Assembly (NCBI GenBank): GCA_023957975.1
Contig: JAMLGM010000005.1
Span: 62,001 to 126,000 of the forward strand
DNA from: Microthrixaceae bacterium
Lineage (GTDB): Bacteria; Actinomycetota; Acidimicrobiia; Acidimicrobiales; Microtrichaceae
Length of the DNA stretch: 64,000 nucleotides
Reading direction: 5' to 3'
The position numbers and the translations under genes were made by a program. The notes beneath the pieces are model-generated. The model searched no databases. It was not told where the DNA came from and saw only the letters and a program-made list of their open reading frames with translations. Of the stretch, positions 36,402 through 44,570 are shown piece after piece. The first letter of the stretch is position 1; the number at the start of each line of letters is the position of its first letter.

Positions 36402-37771
36402 GGGTCGAACGGTACGCCGTCGTCGGACTCGCGCGGGTTCGCTCCCCGTGGTTCGGCGAGGTCGCCTCGTGGGCGAACGCCGGGGTGCTGCCGATCGACT
36501 TCATCAAGTGCGTCAGCACCGCAGAGCTTCGGGCTCGGCTTCATGATGCACGCGGGGTCTCGGCAATTCTGGTCGAGGCCGGAGTTGCAGGATTCGATCG
36601 CGATCTCATCGACGAGGCACGCACCTTGGGGGTGGCCTCCATCGTGGTCGGGGCGGCATCGGAGCTCGGCCACGAAACCGACTGGGCACGCCTCGGCGCA
36701 GCGGCGGTACTGCCGGACCGATTCGACGAAGCCACATTGATCGACACCCTGTCGAACGTGGCCGAGCCGATCAGTTCCGCCCCCGCGGTCGTCGTCGACA
36801 GCGAGTCGCTCGACGACCGCGACCAAGACGCTTCGTCTCCGGGTTCACTGATCGCCGTCATCGGCTCGGCCGGGTCGGGCACTTCGACCACCGCGATGGC
36901 ACTGGCTCAGGGCCTCGCCCGCCAGACGGCGAACGCCTCGGAGGGCCGACTGGGATCGGTCGTGTTGGCCGACCTCGTGCGCCGCGGGCACCTCGCCATG
37001 TACCACGACGCGAAAGACGTCGTGCCCGGGTTCCAGGAACTCGTCGAGTCCCATCGCAATGCCTCGCCAACACCGAGCGAAGTCGCCGAGCACCTCTTCG
37101 ATGTCGACGACCGCGGCTATGCGTTGCTGCTGGGGTTACGCCGCACCAGAGATTGGACCGCGCTTCGACCCAAGGCGGTCGAAGCGTCCATCGAGTCACT
37201 GCGATCGAATTTCGACCACGTCGTGGCCGACCTCGACGCTGAACTCGACGGCGAAGCCGAGACCGGTTCGGTCGATGTCGAGGAACGCAACGCCGCGAGC
37301 AGGCTCGTGGTTCGCGACGCCTCGCTGATCGTGATCACCACCGATACCTCGCTCAAGAGCGTGCACGAGTTCCTGCATCTGCTGCGCGACCTGGCCGATC
37401 ACGGAGTTTGCGCGAGCCGCATCCTTCCGGTGGTGACCCGCGCCCCGCGATCGCCGCGCCAACGCGCCGAATGCACCAGAACCCTGTCGACCCTCGGCGG
37501 GCTGCCCGGCGACCTGTCCCCCGTCTTCGTCCCGGCCCACCGCCACCTCGAGGCCATCCACGCCAACGGATCGCCGCTGCCACAAGCCGTGTGCTCGCCA
37601 CTCGTGGGTGCGGTGCGCGCCGCGCTCTGCATGGGCACCGCGACCGCACGGACATCCCGCACCGTAGACCCACCGGGATCTGACGACTCGGCGAAGACCG
37701 CTCAGCCGGTAACCCCGAGGGCACACGACAGCGCCAACAACGCGACGACCGCACTCGTCAGCACGAGGTAG
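36398..37771 (+). CDS. cpaE: CpaE/TadZ-like pilus localisation ATPase
   Basis: 457 aa. A receiver-like N-terminal domain (residues ~5-125) is followed by a ParA/MinD-type P-loop: AVIGSAGSGTSTTAMALAQGLA near residue 152, with DHVVADLDAEL as the Walker B region. The P-loop lacks the usual KGG(V/T)GKTT lysines, having SGTSTT instead, as in divergent CpaE proteins; activity is uncertain. The C-terminal tail (TARTSRTVDPPG onward) is low-complexity, and its last 70 bp overlap the opposite-strand DUF1634 gene. TadZ-type proteins place the pilus machinery at the pole. Confidence 0.82.
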   Translation: MRVERYAVVGLARVRSPWFGEVASWANAGVLPIDFIKCVSTAELRARLHDARGVSAILVEAGVAGFDRDLIDEARTLGVASIVVGAASELGHETDWARLGAAAVLPDRFDEATLIDTLSNVAEPISSAPAVVVDSESLDDRDQDASSPGSLIAVIGSAGSGTSTTAMALAQGLARQTANASEGRLGSVVLADLVRRGHLAMYHDAKDVVPGFQELVESHRNASPTPSEVAEHLFDVDDRGYALLLGLRRTRDWTALRPKAVEASIESLRSNFDHVVADLDAELDGEAETGSVDVEERNAASRLVVRDASLIVITTDTSLKSVHEFLHLLRDLADHGVCASRILPVVTRAPRSPRQRAECTRTLSTLGGLPGDLSPVFVPAHRHLEAIHANGSPLPQAVCSPLVGAVRAALCMGTATARTSRTVDPPGSDDSAKTAQPVTPRAHDSANNATTALVSTR

Positions 37772-38163
37772 ATCCGATCGCCCATCCGGGCGAAACCGAC
37801 CAGCGAGACCACGACGCGCACGAGCGGCGTGGCCACCAACAGGCACAGCCCCAGCGTCATGATGCCGACCGCGCCCCCACTTCTGAGCGACTCCCAGGCG
37901 GCATCGAGTCGATGCGATGCTGCGAGGTTCGGGTCGATCAGTCGGTCGAGCGCGCCACGATCGCCGGACAACGACCCGTCGACGAAGCCGACCACCACCC
38001 CGATCGTCATCACCGTCAGCGAGGCCACCACGCCGAGGCGAAGCACCTTGGAAATGACCACTTCGAGCCCGCCGGAGGCGTCGCCTGGATCGCTGGAATC
38101 GCTGGGTGCGCCGTCGTCGGCTGCTTCCAGCGAGCGATCGGCGCTCATATCTTGGCCGCTCAT
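37702..38163 (-). CDS. DUF1634-like small membrane protein, partner of the TSUP transporter
   Basis: 153 aa. An acidic ~40-residue head is followed by three membrane segments: VLRLGVVASLTVMTIGVVVGF, AVGIMTLGLCLLVATPLVRVVV and YLVLTSAVVALLALSCAL. DUF1634 proteins are commonly encoded next to TauE/SafE (TSUP) permeases, as here. ATG 38163 overlaps the TSUP stop (ATGA). A second in-frame ATG (38148) is created by a 15-bp duplication and is an equal candidate. The end overlaps cpaE by 70 bp. Confidence 0.75.
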   Translation of the reverse strand: MSGQDMSADRSLEAADDGAPSDSSDPGDASGGLEVVISKVLRLGVVASLTVMTIGVVVGFVDGSLSGDRGALDRLIDPNLAASHRLDAAWESLRSGGAVGIMTLGLCLLVATPLVRVVVSLVGFARMGDRIYLVLTSAVVALLALSCALGVTG

Positions 38164-38172
38164 ATCTTGGCC
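38143..38172. repeat. 15-bp tandem duplication over the TSUP stop / DUF1634 start
   Basis: GCTCATATCTTGGCC occurs twice (38143-38157, 38158-38172). On the minus strand each copy carries ATGA, so both the stop of the upstream gene and a start codon for the downstream gene are duplicated. Confidence 0.8.
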
Positions 38173-38984
38173 GCCATCTGCACTGCGGTCAGCACCATCA
38201 CCACGACGAAGAGCCTCCGTAACACGCCGTCGTGCACCCGGGGCATGAGCCGGGCTCCAAGGTTCGCGCCGCCGAGCACCCCGATCGCCACCGGCGCTGC
38301 GACGACCGGATTGACGTCGCCGCGCAACAGGTAGATCAGCGCGGCCGCGGTGCCGGTGACCCCGATCATGAGGTTCGAGGTCGCGGTCGACACTTTGATC
38401 GGCAGGCGCATCGCCAGATCCATCGCCGGCACCTTGAACACCCCGCCGCCGATACCCAACATGCCCGATGCGACCCCCGCGAAGTACATGATGGCGAACC
38501 CGACCGCGGGCCGACTCACCCGGTAGGGGTGCTCGCGTCCGGTGCGGGCGTCGGGGTAGCTGCCGTGCAGTTCGAGGCGATCCGCGAGCGCGCTCGGCGG
38601 TCCTGCAGAGGCGTCGTGGCGTCGCCGCATCATCGTCGCGGCCGCGATCAACAACACGGCGGCGAAGAAGCCGTTGAGCAGCGACGGGTTGGCGATCCCC
38701 ACGAGCAGCGCACCGCAGATACCGCCACACACCGTCGACACTTCCAGAAACATCGCCACCCGCAGATTGCTCATTCGGTCGCGGGTGTAGGCCACCGCGG
38801 AGCCAGATGAGGTGGCGATCACCGCGATCATCGACGCCGCGATGGCGACCTTGATGTCGACTCCCAACAGCAGGGTCAGCCCGGGCACCACGACGATGCC
38901 CCCGCCGAGCCCCACCAGCGAGCCGACCAGACCGCCGAGCGCGGACAAGGCGAGCGCGCAGAGCACGAACACGAGCGGGTTCAC
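38160..38984 (-). CDS. TauE/SafE (TSUP) family anion permease
   Basis: 274 aa, with about eight hydrophobic helices. The two TSUP repeats are visible: SALGGLVGSLVGLGGGIVVVP in helix 1-2 and FAGVASGMLGIGGGVFKVPAM in the second half, each with the GxGGG turn. Members export sulfite, sulfoacetate or related sulfur and carbon compounds; the substrate is unknown here. GTG 38984 is used because the longer in-frame start adds a non-hydrophobic Arg-rich stretch. The TSUP-DUF1634 pair lies opposite to, and inside, the Tad locus. Confidence 0.88.
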   Translation of the reverse strand: MNPLVFVLCALALSALGGLVGSLVGLGGGIVVVPGLTLLLGVDIKVAIAASMIAVIATSSGSAVAYTRDRMSNLRVAMFLEVSTVCGGICGALLVGIANPSLLNGFFAAVLLIAAATMMRRRHDASAGPPSALADRLELHGSYPDARTGREHPYRVSRPAVGFAIMYFAGVASGMLGIGGGVFKVPAMDLAMRLPIKVSTATSNLMIGVTGTAAALIYLLRGDVNPVVAAPVAIGVLGGANLGARLMPRVHDGVLRRLFVVVMVLTAVQMAAKI

Positions 38985-39102
38985 GGCTGCCCACCCTACC
39001 CACCGTCCATCGGGGTCTCCTCGTCGACCGTGTGTGGGCACCGCCCGCAAAATCCGATGCCGCCGCTAGCATCCAAGGAGTCCGACCCTATGAGGGGGAA
39101 GC

Positions 39103-40122
39103 ATGCGATTCCGGAACCTTGCGGTCACGGCCAGCCTTGCGCTTTTCGCTATCGGGTGCACCCCCGATAGCGGCAGCGGTTCCACGGTGACGACAACCTC
39201 GACCGCCACGGCCACCTCGACAACGTCCACGACCACCACCTCGACCACGAGCTCAACGACGACCACCACGATTCCGTCGACGGGGACGATCAATCGCCAA
39301 GACCGGGCCTCGGTGCAGAGCGCGTACGTCAACCGATTGTTGCCGGCGCTCGCGGCACCCAGCGGCTGGACGGGCAACGTCGCAACCTGCAACGCCGGAA
39401 CCACCACGACAGCACATCAGACGGCGACCCTCGCGACGGTCAACTTCTTCCGCGAGTTTGTCGGCCTGACTCCGGTGACCTTCAACAGCACCTACTCGAC
39501 AAAGGCCCAGCAGGCCGCACTCATGATGCAGGCCAACAACTCGCTCAGCCACACCCCGCCCTCGACGTGGACCTGTTACAGCGCGGATGGCGCCGCGGCC
39601 GCTGGCAGCTCCAACATCGCGCTCGGCACAACAAATGGCCCCGAAGCCATCCGCCTCTACATCGCCGACCCGGGGACGAACAACACCGCAGCGGGTCACC
39701 GCCGCTGGATCCTCGACCCGACGCGAGTGACGATGGGTTCGGGCACGACCGGCAACGCCAACGCCCTGTGGGTGTTCGGCACAACCCAAGCGTTGCCGTC
39801 GACGCCCGCTGTCGTCGCATGGCCCGCCGACGGGTTCTTCCCGGTCGAACTCGAGCCGCAGGGCCGGTGGTCGTTGTCGATCCCGAACGCCAACTTCAGC
39901 TCCGCCACCATCACCGTCACCGACAACCTCGGCACGAACTACTCGATCACGAAGCACGCCGTCACGAACGGGTACGGCCAAAACACGGTGGTGTGGCAGA
40001 TGAATGGCCTCACCTACGGCAACGGTCAGGGCGACCGCACCTTCACCGTGACGGTCAGCGGTATCACCGGCTGGACATCGACGAGCTACAGCTACTCCGT
40101 GAAGATGTTCGACGCCGTCTGA
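39103..40122 (+). CDS. CAP-domain (SCP/PR-1-like) lipoprotein with Thr-rich linker
   Basis: 339 aa. Lipobox FAIGC at residues 15-19, then a 40-residue Thr/Ser linker (likely glycosylated or a wall spacer). The CAP domain spans ~65-215: FFREFVGLTPVTFNSTYSTK, AALMMQANNSLSHTPPS (the conserved His) and NTAAGHRRWILDPTRV. The C-terminal ~110 residues are a beta-rich, Ig-like region. It is secreted and surface-anchored; the CAP family has no single known activity. GAGGGGGAAG precedes the ATG. It lies just upstream of the second part of the Tad locus. Confidence 0.85.
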   Translation: MRFRNLAVTASLALFAIGCTPDSGSGSTVTTTSTATATSTTSTTTTSTTSSTTTTTIPSTGTINRQDRASVQSAYVNRLLPALAAPSGWTGNVATCNAGTTTTAHQTATLATVNFFREFVGLTPVTFNSTYSTKAQQAALMMQANNSLSHTPPSTWTCYSADGAAAAGSSNIALGTTNGPEAIRLYIADPGTNNTAAGHRRWILDPTRVTMGSGTTGNANALWVFGTTQALPSTPAVVAWPADGFFPVELEPQGRWSLSIPNANFSSATITVTDNLGTNYSITKHAVTNGYGQNTVVWQMNGLTYGNGQGDRTFTVTVSGITGWTSTSYSYSVKMFDAV

Positions 40123-40253
40123 CCGATCCCCTCGGAGCGCGGCTCGACGCGAGAACGGCGTGAGCGCCCCAGGCGCCGCACCCGCCCGCGCGGCCAACCG
40201 GATAACCCCTTGAATCACTCGAATCCCGGGTGCGGTTCTCGTGCGCCTTAACA

Positions 40254-40290
40254 GGTGATTTCACCCAGTCAGGTGAGCAAAGTCACCTGA
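40254..40290. promoter_or_regulatory. Array of alternating GGTGA/TCACC half-sites before cpaF
   Basis: Half-sites: GGTGA 40254-40258, TCACC 40261-40265, GGTGA 40272-40276, TCACC 40283-40287, with gaps of 2, 6 and 6 bp. The distal pair extends to the perfect inverted repeat TCAGGTGA-GCAAAG-TCACCTGA (40269-40290). The array ends 39 bp upstream of the cpaF start, whose ATG lacks a ribosome site. The published Streptomyces BldD pattern (AGTGA and TCACC half-sites) is similar but not identical, and a bldD gene lies at 48020-48577. The remainder of 40123-40329 holds nothing recognisable. Confidence 0.5.
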
Positions 40291-40329
40291 TTAAAACCCA
40301 AAGAGGCTCGCTTCGTTCACATTGCCCCC

Positions 40330-41622
40330 ATGACCTCGTCGCGAACGACGCTCACCTCACCGGTGCTCCTCATCGAACGGTCCGTGCAGGACCGCGCCAA
40401 GACCGTCGCCCTCGAACTCGACGGCCCCGACGGCGACCGCGCGCTGCGGGCCCTCATCGACGACGAGGTCGCTCGCTGGCAAGACGACCACAAGCGCGGC
40501 CTGCGTCCCTTCGCCCTCACCGACCCCGCCACCATCGCCGAACGCGCCTACCGCAACATCGCCGCCTACGGGCCGCTCACCACGCTCCTCGATGACGACG
40601 ACGTCTGGGAGATCATGATCAACTCGCCGTCGGAGATCTTCGTCAAGCGCCACACCGGCACGAGCGGGTACCACGACGAGTCCTTCGAGGACGACGACCA
40701 CGTCGTACGCACCCTCACCAAGATCCTCGACGACGCCTCCACCAGCCACCGCAAGCTCGACCCCACCGAAGGCCTCCAGGACGCTCAACTCGACACCGGC
40801 GCACGGCTCCACATCGTGCATGGCGACCTCGCCCGAGGCGGCCACCTCGTGGTCAACATCCGCAAGTTCACCGGCGTCGCGTTCCGCAGCCTCGATGAAC
40901 TCGTCGACCGCGACATGCTCACCCCCGAGGTCGCACGCTTCCTGCGGGCGTGCGTTCACGCCAAGGCGTCGATCGTGTTCGCCGGCGCACCCGGGTCGGG
41001 CAAGACGACCATGTTGTCGTGCTGTGCAGCCGAACTCGACCCCACGCTGCGCGTGGTCATGGCCGAGGAGGTCTTCGAAACCGACGTTCCCGTCGCGAAC
41101 CTGGCCTCACTGCAGACCCGCGCCGCACGGGCAGACCGCCCCGAGATCGACCTGCGGAAGCTCGTCGCTGGGTTCCTGCGCATGGCCCCCGACATCGCCA
41201 TCGTCGGCGAAGTTCGAGACAAAGAAGCGCTCCCGCTTCTGCTCACACTGTCGAGCGGGGTGAAGGGATACACCACGATTCACGCCGGATCGGCCAGACA
41301 GGCGCTGACCAGGCTCCGCTTCATCTGCCAACTCGCCGATTCCGCCTCACAACTTCCGATCTCGGCGCTCAACACGCTGGTCTCCGAAGCGATTGACGTG
41401 GTCGTTCACTGCGAGCGCGGCCCGCAGGGTCCACGGGTCACCGGCGTCGTCGCCGTCGAGGACCTCGTCGCCGGGGTCGAGTCCGCACAGTTCACCACCA
41501 CCGAGATCTACACCCGGCGGACGCTGAAGGACCGTCTCGAGCCGACCGGGGCGATTCCGTCGCGACTCGCTGAGCTCTTCGAGCGGGCCGGGCTCTGCAT
41601 CACCGAGGAGTTGGGGTCGTGA
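40330..41622 (+). CDS. cpaF: Tad pilus assembly/retraction ATPase CpaF (TadA)
   Basis: 430 aa. Secretion ATPase of the VirB11/PulE class: Walker A FAGAPGSGKTTMLSC near residue 222, Asp box AEEVFETDVPV, Walker B/His box DIAIVGEVRDKEALPLLLTLSSG and GYTTIHAGSARQALTRL. The N-terminal ~130 residues include the AYGPLTTLLDDDDVWEIMIN segment typical of CpaF. It drives assembly of Flp pili at the inner membrane. It is the first gene of a tight operon cpaF-tadB-tadC-flp-tadE/G, overlapping tadB by ATGA-type coupling. Confidence 0.95.
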   Translation: MTSSRTTLTSPVLLIERSVQDRAKTVALELDGPDGDRALRALIDDEVARWQDDHKRGLRPFALTDPATIAERAYRNIAAYGPLTTLLDDDDVWEIMINSPSEIFVKRHTGTSGYHDESFEDDDHVVRTLTKILDDASTSHRKLDPTEGLQDAQLDTGARLHIVHGDLARGGHLVVNIRKFTGVAFRSLDELVDRDMLTPEVARFLRACVHAKASIVFAGAPGSGKTTMLSCCAAELDPTLRVVMAEEVFETDVPVANLASLQTRAARADRPEIDLRKLVAGFLRMAPDIAIVGEVRDKEALPLLLTLSSGVKGYTTIHAGSARQALTRLRFICQLADSASQLPISALNTLVSEAIDVVVHCERGPQGPRVTGVVAVEDLVAGVESAQFTTTEIYTRRTLKDRLEPTGAIPSRLAELFERAGLCITEELGS

Positions 41623-42500
41623 TCTGGGCACTGGCGGCGACTGCCGGCTACGGCGCCTATCTCCTCTACACCGCCTACGCGTTTCGCTGGAGCGGCCTGC
41701 GTCTTACCCCCTCGAGCGGGCGACTCGGCCCGACCCTGACCGAGCGACTTCGGCAGTGGATGCGACAGGCGGGCATCGAAGACGTCGAACCGCGCGAGTT
41801 CGTCGCGGTGACCGTCGCACTCGCTGCAGTCGGAGCCGTGAGCGGGTTCCTGTTGTTCGGCGGGGTCCTGGCTCCCCTCGCTGTCGGAGCGTTCGTCGGC
41901 TCGTCCCCCGTCGCCTCCTACCGCGTGCGACGGGCGAATCGTCGTGCCACCGCCAACGATGCGTGGCCGCAGCTGATCGAGGAGATCCGCGTCTTGACCG
42001 GGGCCGCGGGGCGATCGATCCCACAGGCGCTCCTCGAGGTCGGACGTCGCGGCCCCGAGGAACTGCGCTCCGCCTTCGATGCCGCCCACCGCGAATGGGT
42101 CATCACCACCGATTTCGAACGCACCGTCGCGGTATTGAAGGAACGTCTCGCCGACCCCACCGCCGATGCAACCTGTGAGACCCTGCTCGTCGCTCACCAG
42201 ATCGGCGGCGGCGACCTCGACCGACGGCTCGCGGAACTCGCAGAGGACCGTCGGGTCGACAACCTCGGCCGCAAGGACGCCCGAGCCAAGCAGGCCGGTG
42301 TCCGCTTCGCCAGGCGCTTCGTCATCGCGGTACCGATCGGGATGGCGGTCGCCGGGATGTCGCTCGGTGACGGACGTGCCTCGTATCAGTCCGCTTCGGG
42401 ACAGATCATGGTCGCCCTCGGACTCTCGCTGGTGGCGCTGTGCTGGGTGTGGTCCGGCGCGATGCTCAAATTGCCCGACACCGACCGGGTCTTCGACTGA
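41619..42500 (+). CDS. tadB: Tad pilus inner-membrane platform protein TadB
   Basis: 293 aa. A T2SF/GspF-like domain with an N-terminal helix pair, the conserved cytoplasmic core (WPQLIEEIRVLTGAAGRSIPQAL...LAELAEDRRVDNLGRKDARAK) and a C-terminal helix pair (FVIAVPIGMAVAGMSL, QIMVALGLSLVALCWVW). It pairs with TadC as the platform for CpaF. The start overlaps the cpaF stop (GTGA) and the stop overlaps the tadC start (TGATG). Confidence 0.88.
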   Translation: MIWALAATAGYGAYLLYTAYAFRWSGLRLTPSSGRLGPTLTERLRQWMRQAGIEDVEPREFVAVTVALAAVGAVSGFLLFGGVLAPLAVGAFVGSSPVASYRVRRANRRATANDAWPQLIEEIRVLTGAAGRSIPQALLEVGRRGPEELRSAFDAAHREWVITTDFERTVAVLKERLADPTADATCETLLVAHQIGGGDLDRRLAELAEDRRVDNLGRKDARAKQAGVRFARRFVIAVPIGMAVAGMSLGDGRASYQSASGQIMVALGLSLVALCWVWSGAMLKLPDTDRVFD

Positions 42501-43408
42501 TGCCGGCCTGGTACCCACTCCTGGCATTGCCGTTCGCGGTCGGGCTTTCGTTGATGCTCAGCGAGATGCGTTGGTTCCGCACGCCGCCAATTGTCGAGCG
42601 GCTGCGTCCCTACGCTCCGCCGGGAACCGGTGAACAGCATCGACGAGGATGGCTCAACGCGGCATCGCTTCGCGACGTCATCGGCCCGCTCGTCACCACG
42701 TTCGGAAACCGGGTCTCGACCCTGCTCGGGGTCAACGACGACCTGTCGGTTCGTCTGCAACGCGCCGAAGTCCACCTCGAGGTCACCGAGTTCCGGCTCA
42801 AGCAGGCCACCTACGCGCTGGCGTCGATGGTGGCCGCCGCCGGTATCGGTGCGATGGCATCGATGGGTCCGTCCTTCGCGATCGCCGCGACGGTGTGTGC
42901 GCCGGTCCTGACCTTTCTCATCCTGGAACAGCGGGTCACCACCGCGTCGCAGCGCTGGCAGGAGGCGATCACCCTCGAGCTTCCGGTCGTCATCGAACAA
43001 CTCGGCATGTTGTTGTCGGCGGGCTACTCGATCGGGGCGGCCATCAATCGCCTCGGGCGTCGCGGCCGTGGCCGCAGCGCCGCCGAACTCGCCAAGGTCA
43101 GCGCCCGTATCCGCCAGGGCATCCCCGAGATCGACGCACTTCGCGAGTGGGCCGCCTACACCGATCTCGCCGCCGTCGAGCGCCTCGTCGGCGTCCTGGC
43201 GCTCAATTGGGAGGCAAGCGATCTCGGCGCGCTGATCTCCGCCGAGGCGCGGTCGGTTCGCCGCGAGGTTCAACGTCAACAGGTCGAACTCATCGAGCGG
43301 CGGTCCCAGCAGGTCTGGGTGCCCGTCACCGTGGCGACCCTCGTTCCCGGAGTGATCTTCATGGCCGTCCCGTTCATCGACGCCATGGGAAAGCTGACCG
43401 GGCGATGA
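42500..43408 (+). CDS. tadC: Tad pilus inner-membrane platform protein TadC
   Basis: 302 aa. The second GspF-like protein: N-terminal helix (YPLLALPFAVGLSLML), central helix pair (ALASMVAAAGIGAMASMG), T2SF core (ELPVVIEQLGMLLSAGYSIGAAINRLG and a second ALREWAAYTDLAAVERLVGVL), then a terminal helix (VPVTVATLVPGVIFMAVPFI). It forms the inner-membrane platform with TadB. ATG 42500 is coupled to the tadB stop. Confidence 0.87.
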   Translation: MPAWYPLLALPFAVGLSLMLSEMRWFRTPPIVERLRPYAPPGTGEQHRRGWLNAASLRDVIGPLVTTFGNRVSTLLGVNDDLSVRLQRAEVHLEVTEFRLKQATYALASMVAAAGIGAMASMGPSFAIAATVCAPVLTFLILEQRVTTASQRWQEAITLELPVVIEQLGMLLSAGYSIGAAINRLGRRGRGRSAAELAKVSARIRQGIPEIDALREWAAYTDLAAVERLVGVLALNWEASDLGALISAEARSVRREVQRQQVELIERRSQQVWVPVTVATLVPGVIFMAVPFIDAMGKLTGR

Positions 43409-43456
43409 CCGCAACAACAACCGGTGCCACGCACCACTCCTGGAGGGAGAACCACC

Positions 43457-43645
43457 ATGACCAACGAACAACCCACCCCGACCAAGCGTCACCGTCGAAG
43501 CGAACGGGGCGAGGGTGTTATCTCCACCGCTATAGCTGTCTTGATCGTTGCCTTCCTCGGTGTCGGAATGTGGGCCGGGTTCAACCGGATTTTCACCGAC
43601 GCCGTCGACACGACGGAACAGCAGGTGCGCTCGCTCGGCGACTGA
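43457..43645 (+). CDS. flp: Flp-like small pilin prepilin
   Basis: 62 aa. A short basic leader ends at RRSERGEG, followed by a hydrophobic helix ISTAIAVLIVAFLGVGMWAG; the GEG/V junction resembles a prepilin-peptidase site. Size and position (just after tadC, with a strong GGAGGGAGA ribosome site) mark it as the major structural subunit. Typical Flp has a Glu-Tyr pair after the cleavage site; that pair is missing here, so it may be a divergent pilin. No prepilin peptidase is encoded in this window. Confidence 0.75.
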   Translation: MTNEQPTPTKRHRRSERGEGVISTAIAVLIVAFLGVGMWAGFNRIFTDAVDTTEQQVRSLGD

Positions 43646-44052
43646 ACACGACCGGCGACGATCGCGGGTCGGGGACGTTGAGTACGTGTTTCGGGGTCGG
43701 CGTGTTCCTCGTGTTGTTGACCTTCGCGAGCCATGTGTTGTTGAACCTGTGGACCCTCAGCACCCTCGACGCGGTCGCCCACGACGCGGCGACCGACGTG
43801 GCCACCTCCGGCACCGATGCCGAACACCTGGCCGCGGTCGAGACCGAGGCGATTCGACGGGCGCGCGAGGCACTCGGTTCGTGGGGCGAACACGCCGAGA
43901 TCCGTGTCGCGGCATCTTCGATCGACGATCCCGTCGTCGTCACCGTGTCGGGCCCGTCGCTCAGCCTGTTGCCCGAACCGGTCGCGGCGGCGTTGGGGCT
44001 CCATCACCTCGAGCGCACCGCCACCGTGCAACGCGAACTGGTGGAGCGATGA
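43642..44052 (+). CDS. TadE-like pseudopilin
   Basis: 136 aa if begun at CTG 43642. The short head NTTGDDRGSG is followed by a hydrophobic helix (TLSTCFGVGVFLVLLTFASH) and a soluble domain with AVAHDAATDVATSGTDAEH and LHHLERTATVQ, as in TadE proteins. There is no ATG or GTG in frame: CTG 43642 overlaps the flp stop (CTGA), and TTG 43678 would remove the charged RGSG head. The CTG start is therefore preferred, but unproven. It is coupled to the next gene by ATGA. Confidence 0.65.
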   Translation: MNTTGDDRGSGTLSTCFGVGVFLVLLTFASHVLLNLWTLSTLDAVAHDAATDVATSGTDAEHLAAVETEAIRRAREALGSWGEHAEIRVAASSIDDPVVVTVSGPSLSLLPEPVAAALGLHHLERTATVQRELVER

Positions 44053-44570
44053 CACGAGCACCCCAACGAGCACCCCAACGAACCCGGCGAACACCGCAGA
44101 CCTCGCTACTCCGGCGAATCCTGCCGCGAAGCGACGAGCGCGGCTATGCGGGCGGGGTCGAAACCGTCCCGTTCGGCATTCTGGTGTTCGTCGCCGGAAC
44201 CATGCTGATGGTCAACCTCTGGGCGGTCGTCGATGCCCACGTCACACTCGACGCCGCGGCTCGCGACTATCTGCGTGCCTACACCGGCGCAGTCGACCGC
44301 GACGGGGCGCTCGATGCCGGCACCGAAGCACTCCGACGATCGATCGGCGAGCGGTGGACCGACATCGAAGTCTCCGCACCGCCGGAACCCTTCGGCCCCT
44401 GCCGACCGGCGACCGTTCGGATCGAGGTCACCATCGACTCGGTTCGGCTGCCGTTTGTCGGAACGATCGGCTCCCACACCATCTCCAGCACCCAATCGGA
44501 GTTGGTCCAGCCCTATCGGGGTGCGGTCGACGAGCACCCCGGACTGCCCCCGACGGTGTGTGACCAATGA
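44049..44570 (+). CDS. TadE-like pilus assembly protein
   Basis: 173 aa. A basic head built on a 12-bp duplication (APQRAPQRTRR) is followed by ERGYAGGVETVPFGILVFVAG, one membrane helix and a soluble domain (AVVDAHVTLDAAARDYLRAYT). The layout is that of TadE pseudopilins, which pack near the pilus base. The start overlaps the previous stop (ATGA), as does the following gene. The second TadE-like gene in a row. Confidence 0.7.
   Translation: MTRAPQRAPQRTRRTPQTSLLRRILPRSDERGYAGGVETVPFGILVFVAGTMLMVNLWAVVDAHVTLDAAARDYLRAYTGAVDRDGALDAGTEALRRSIGERWTDIEVSAPPEPFGPCRPATVRIEVTIDSVRLPFVGTIGSHTISSTQSELVQPYRGAVDEHPGLPPTVCDQ
44054..44077 (+). repeat. 12-bp tandem duplication at the start of the second TadE-like gene
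   Basis: ACGAGCACCCCA occurs twice in direct succession, encoding the repeated Ala-Pro-Gln-Arg of the protein head. Confidence 0.75.

Noticed and set aside
40123..40329. c-di-GMP or other riboswitch upstream of cpaF
   Set aside because: No GEMM-type conserved nucleotides or multi-stem layout are visible; the simple alternating half-sites suggest a DNA-binding site.
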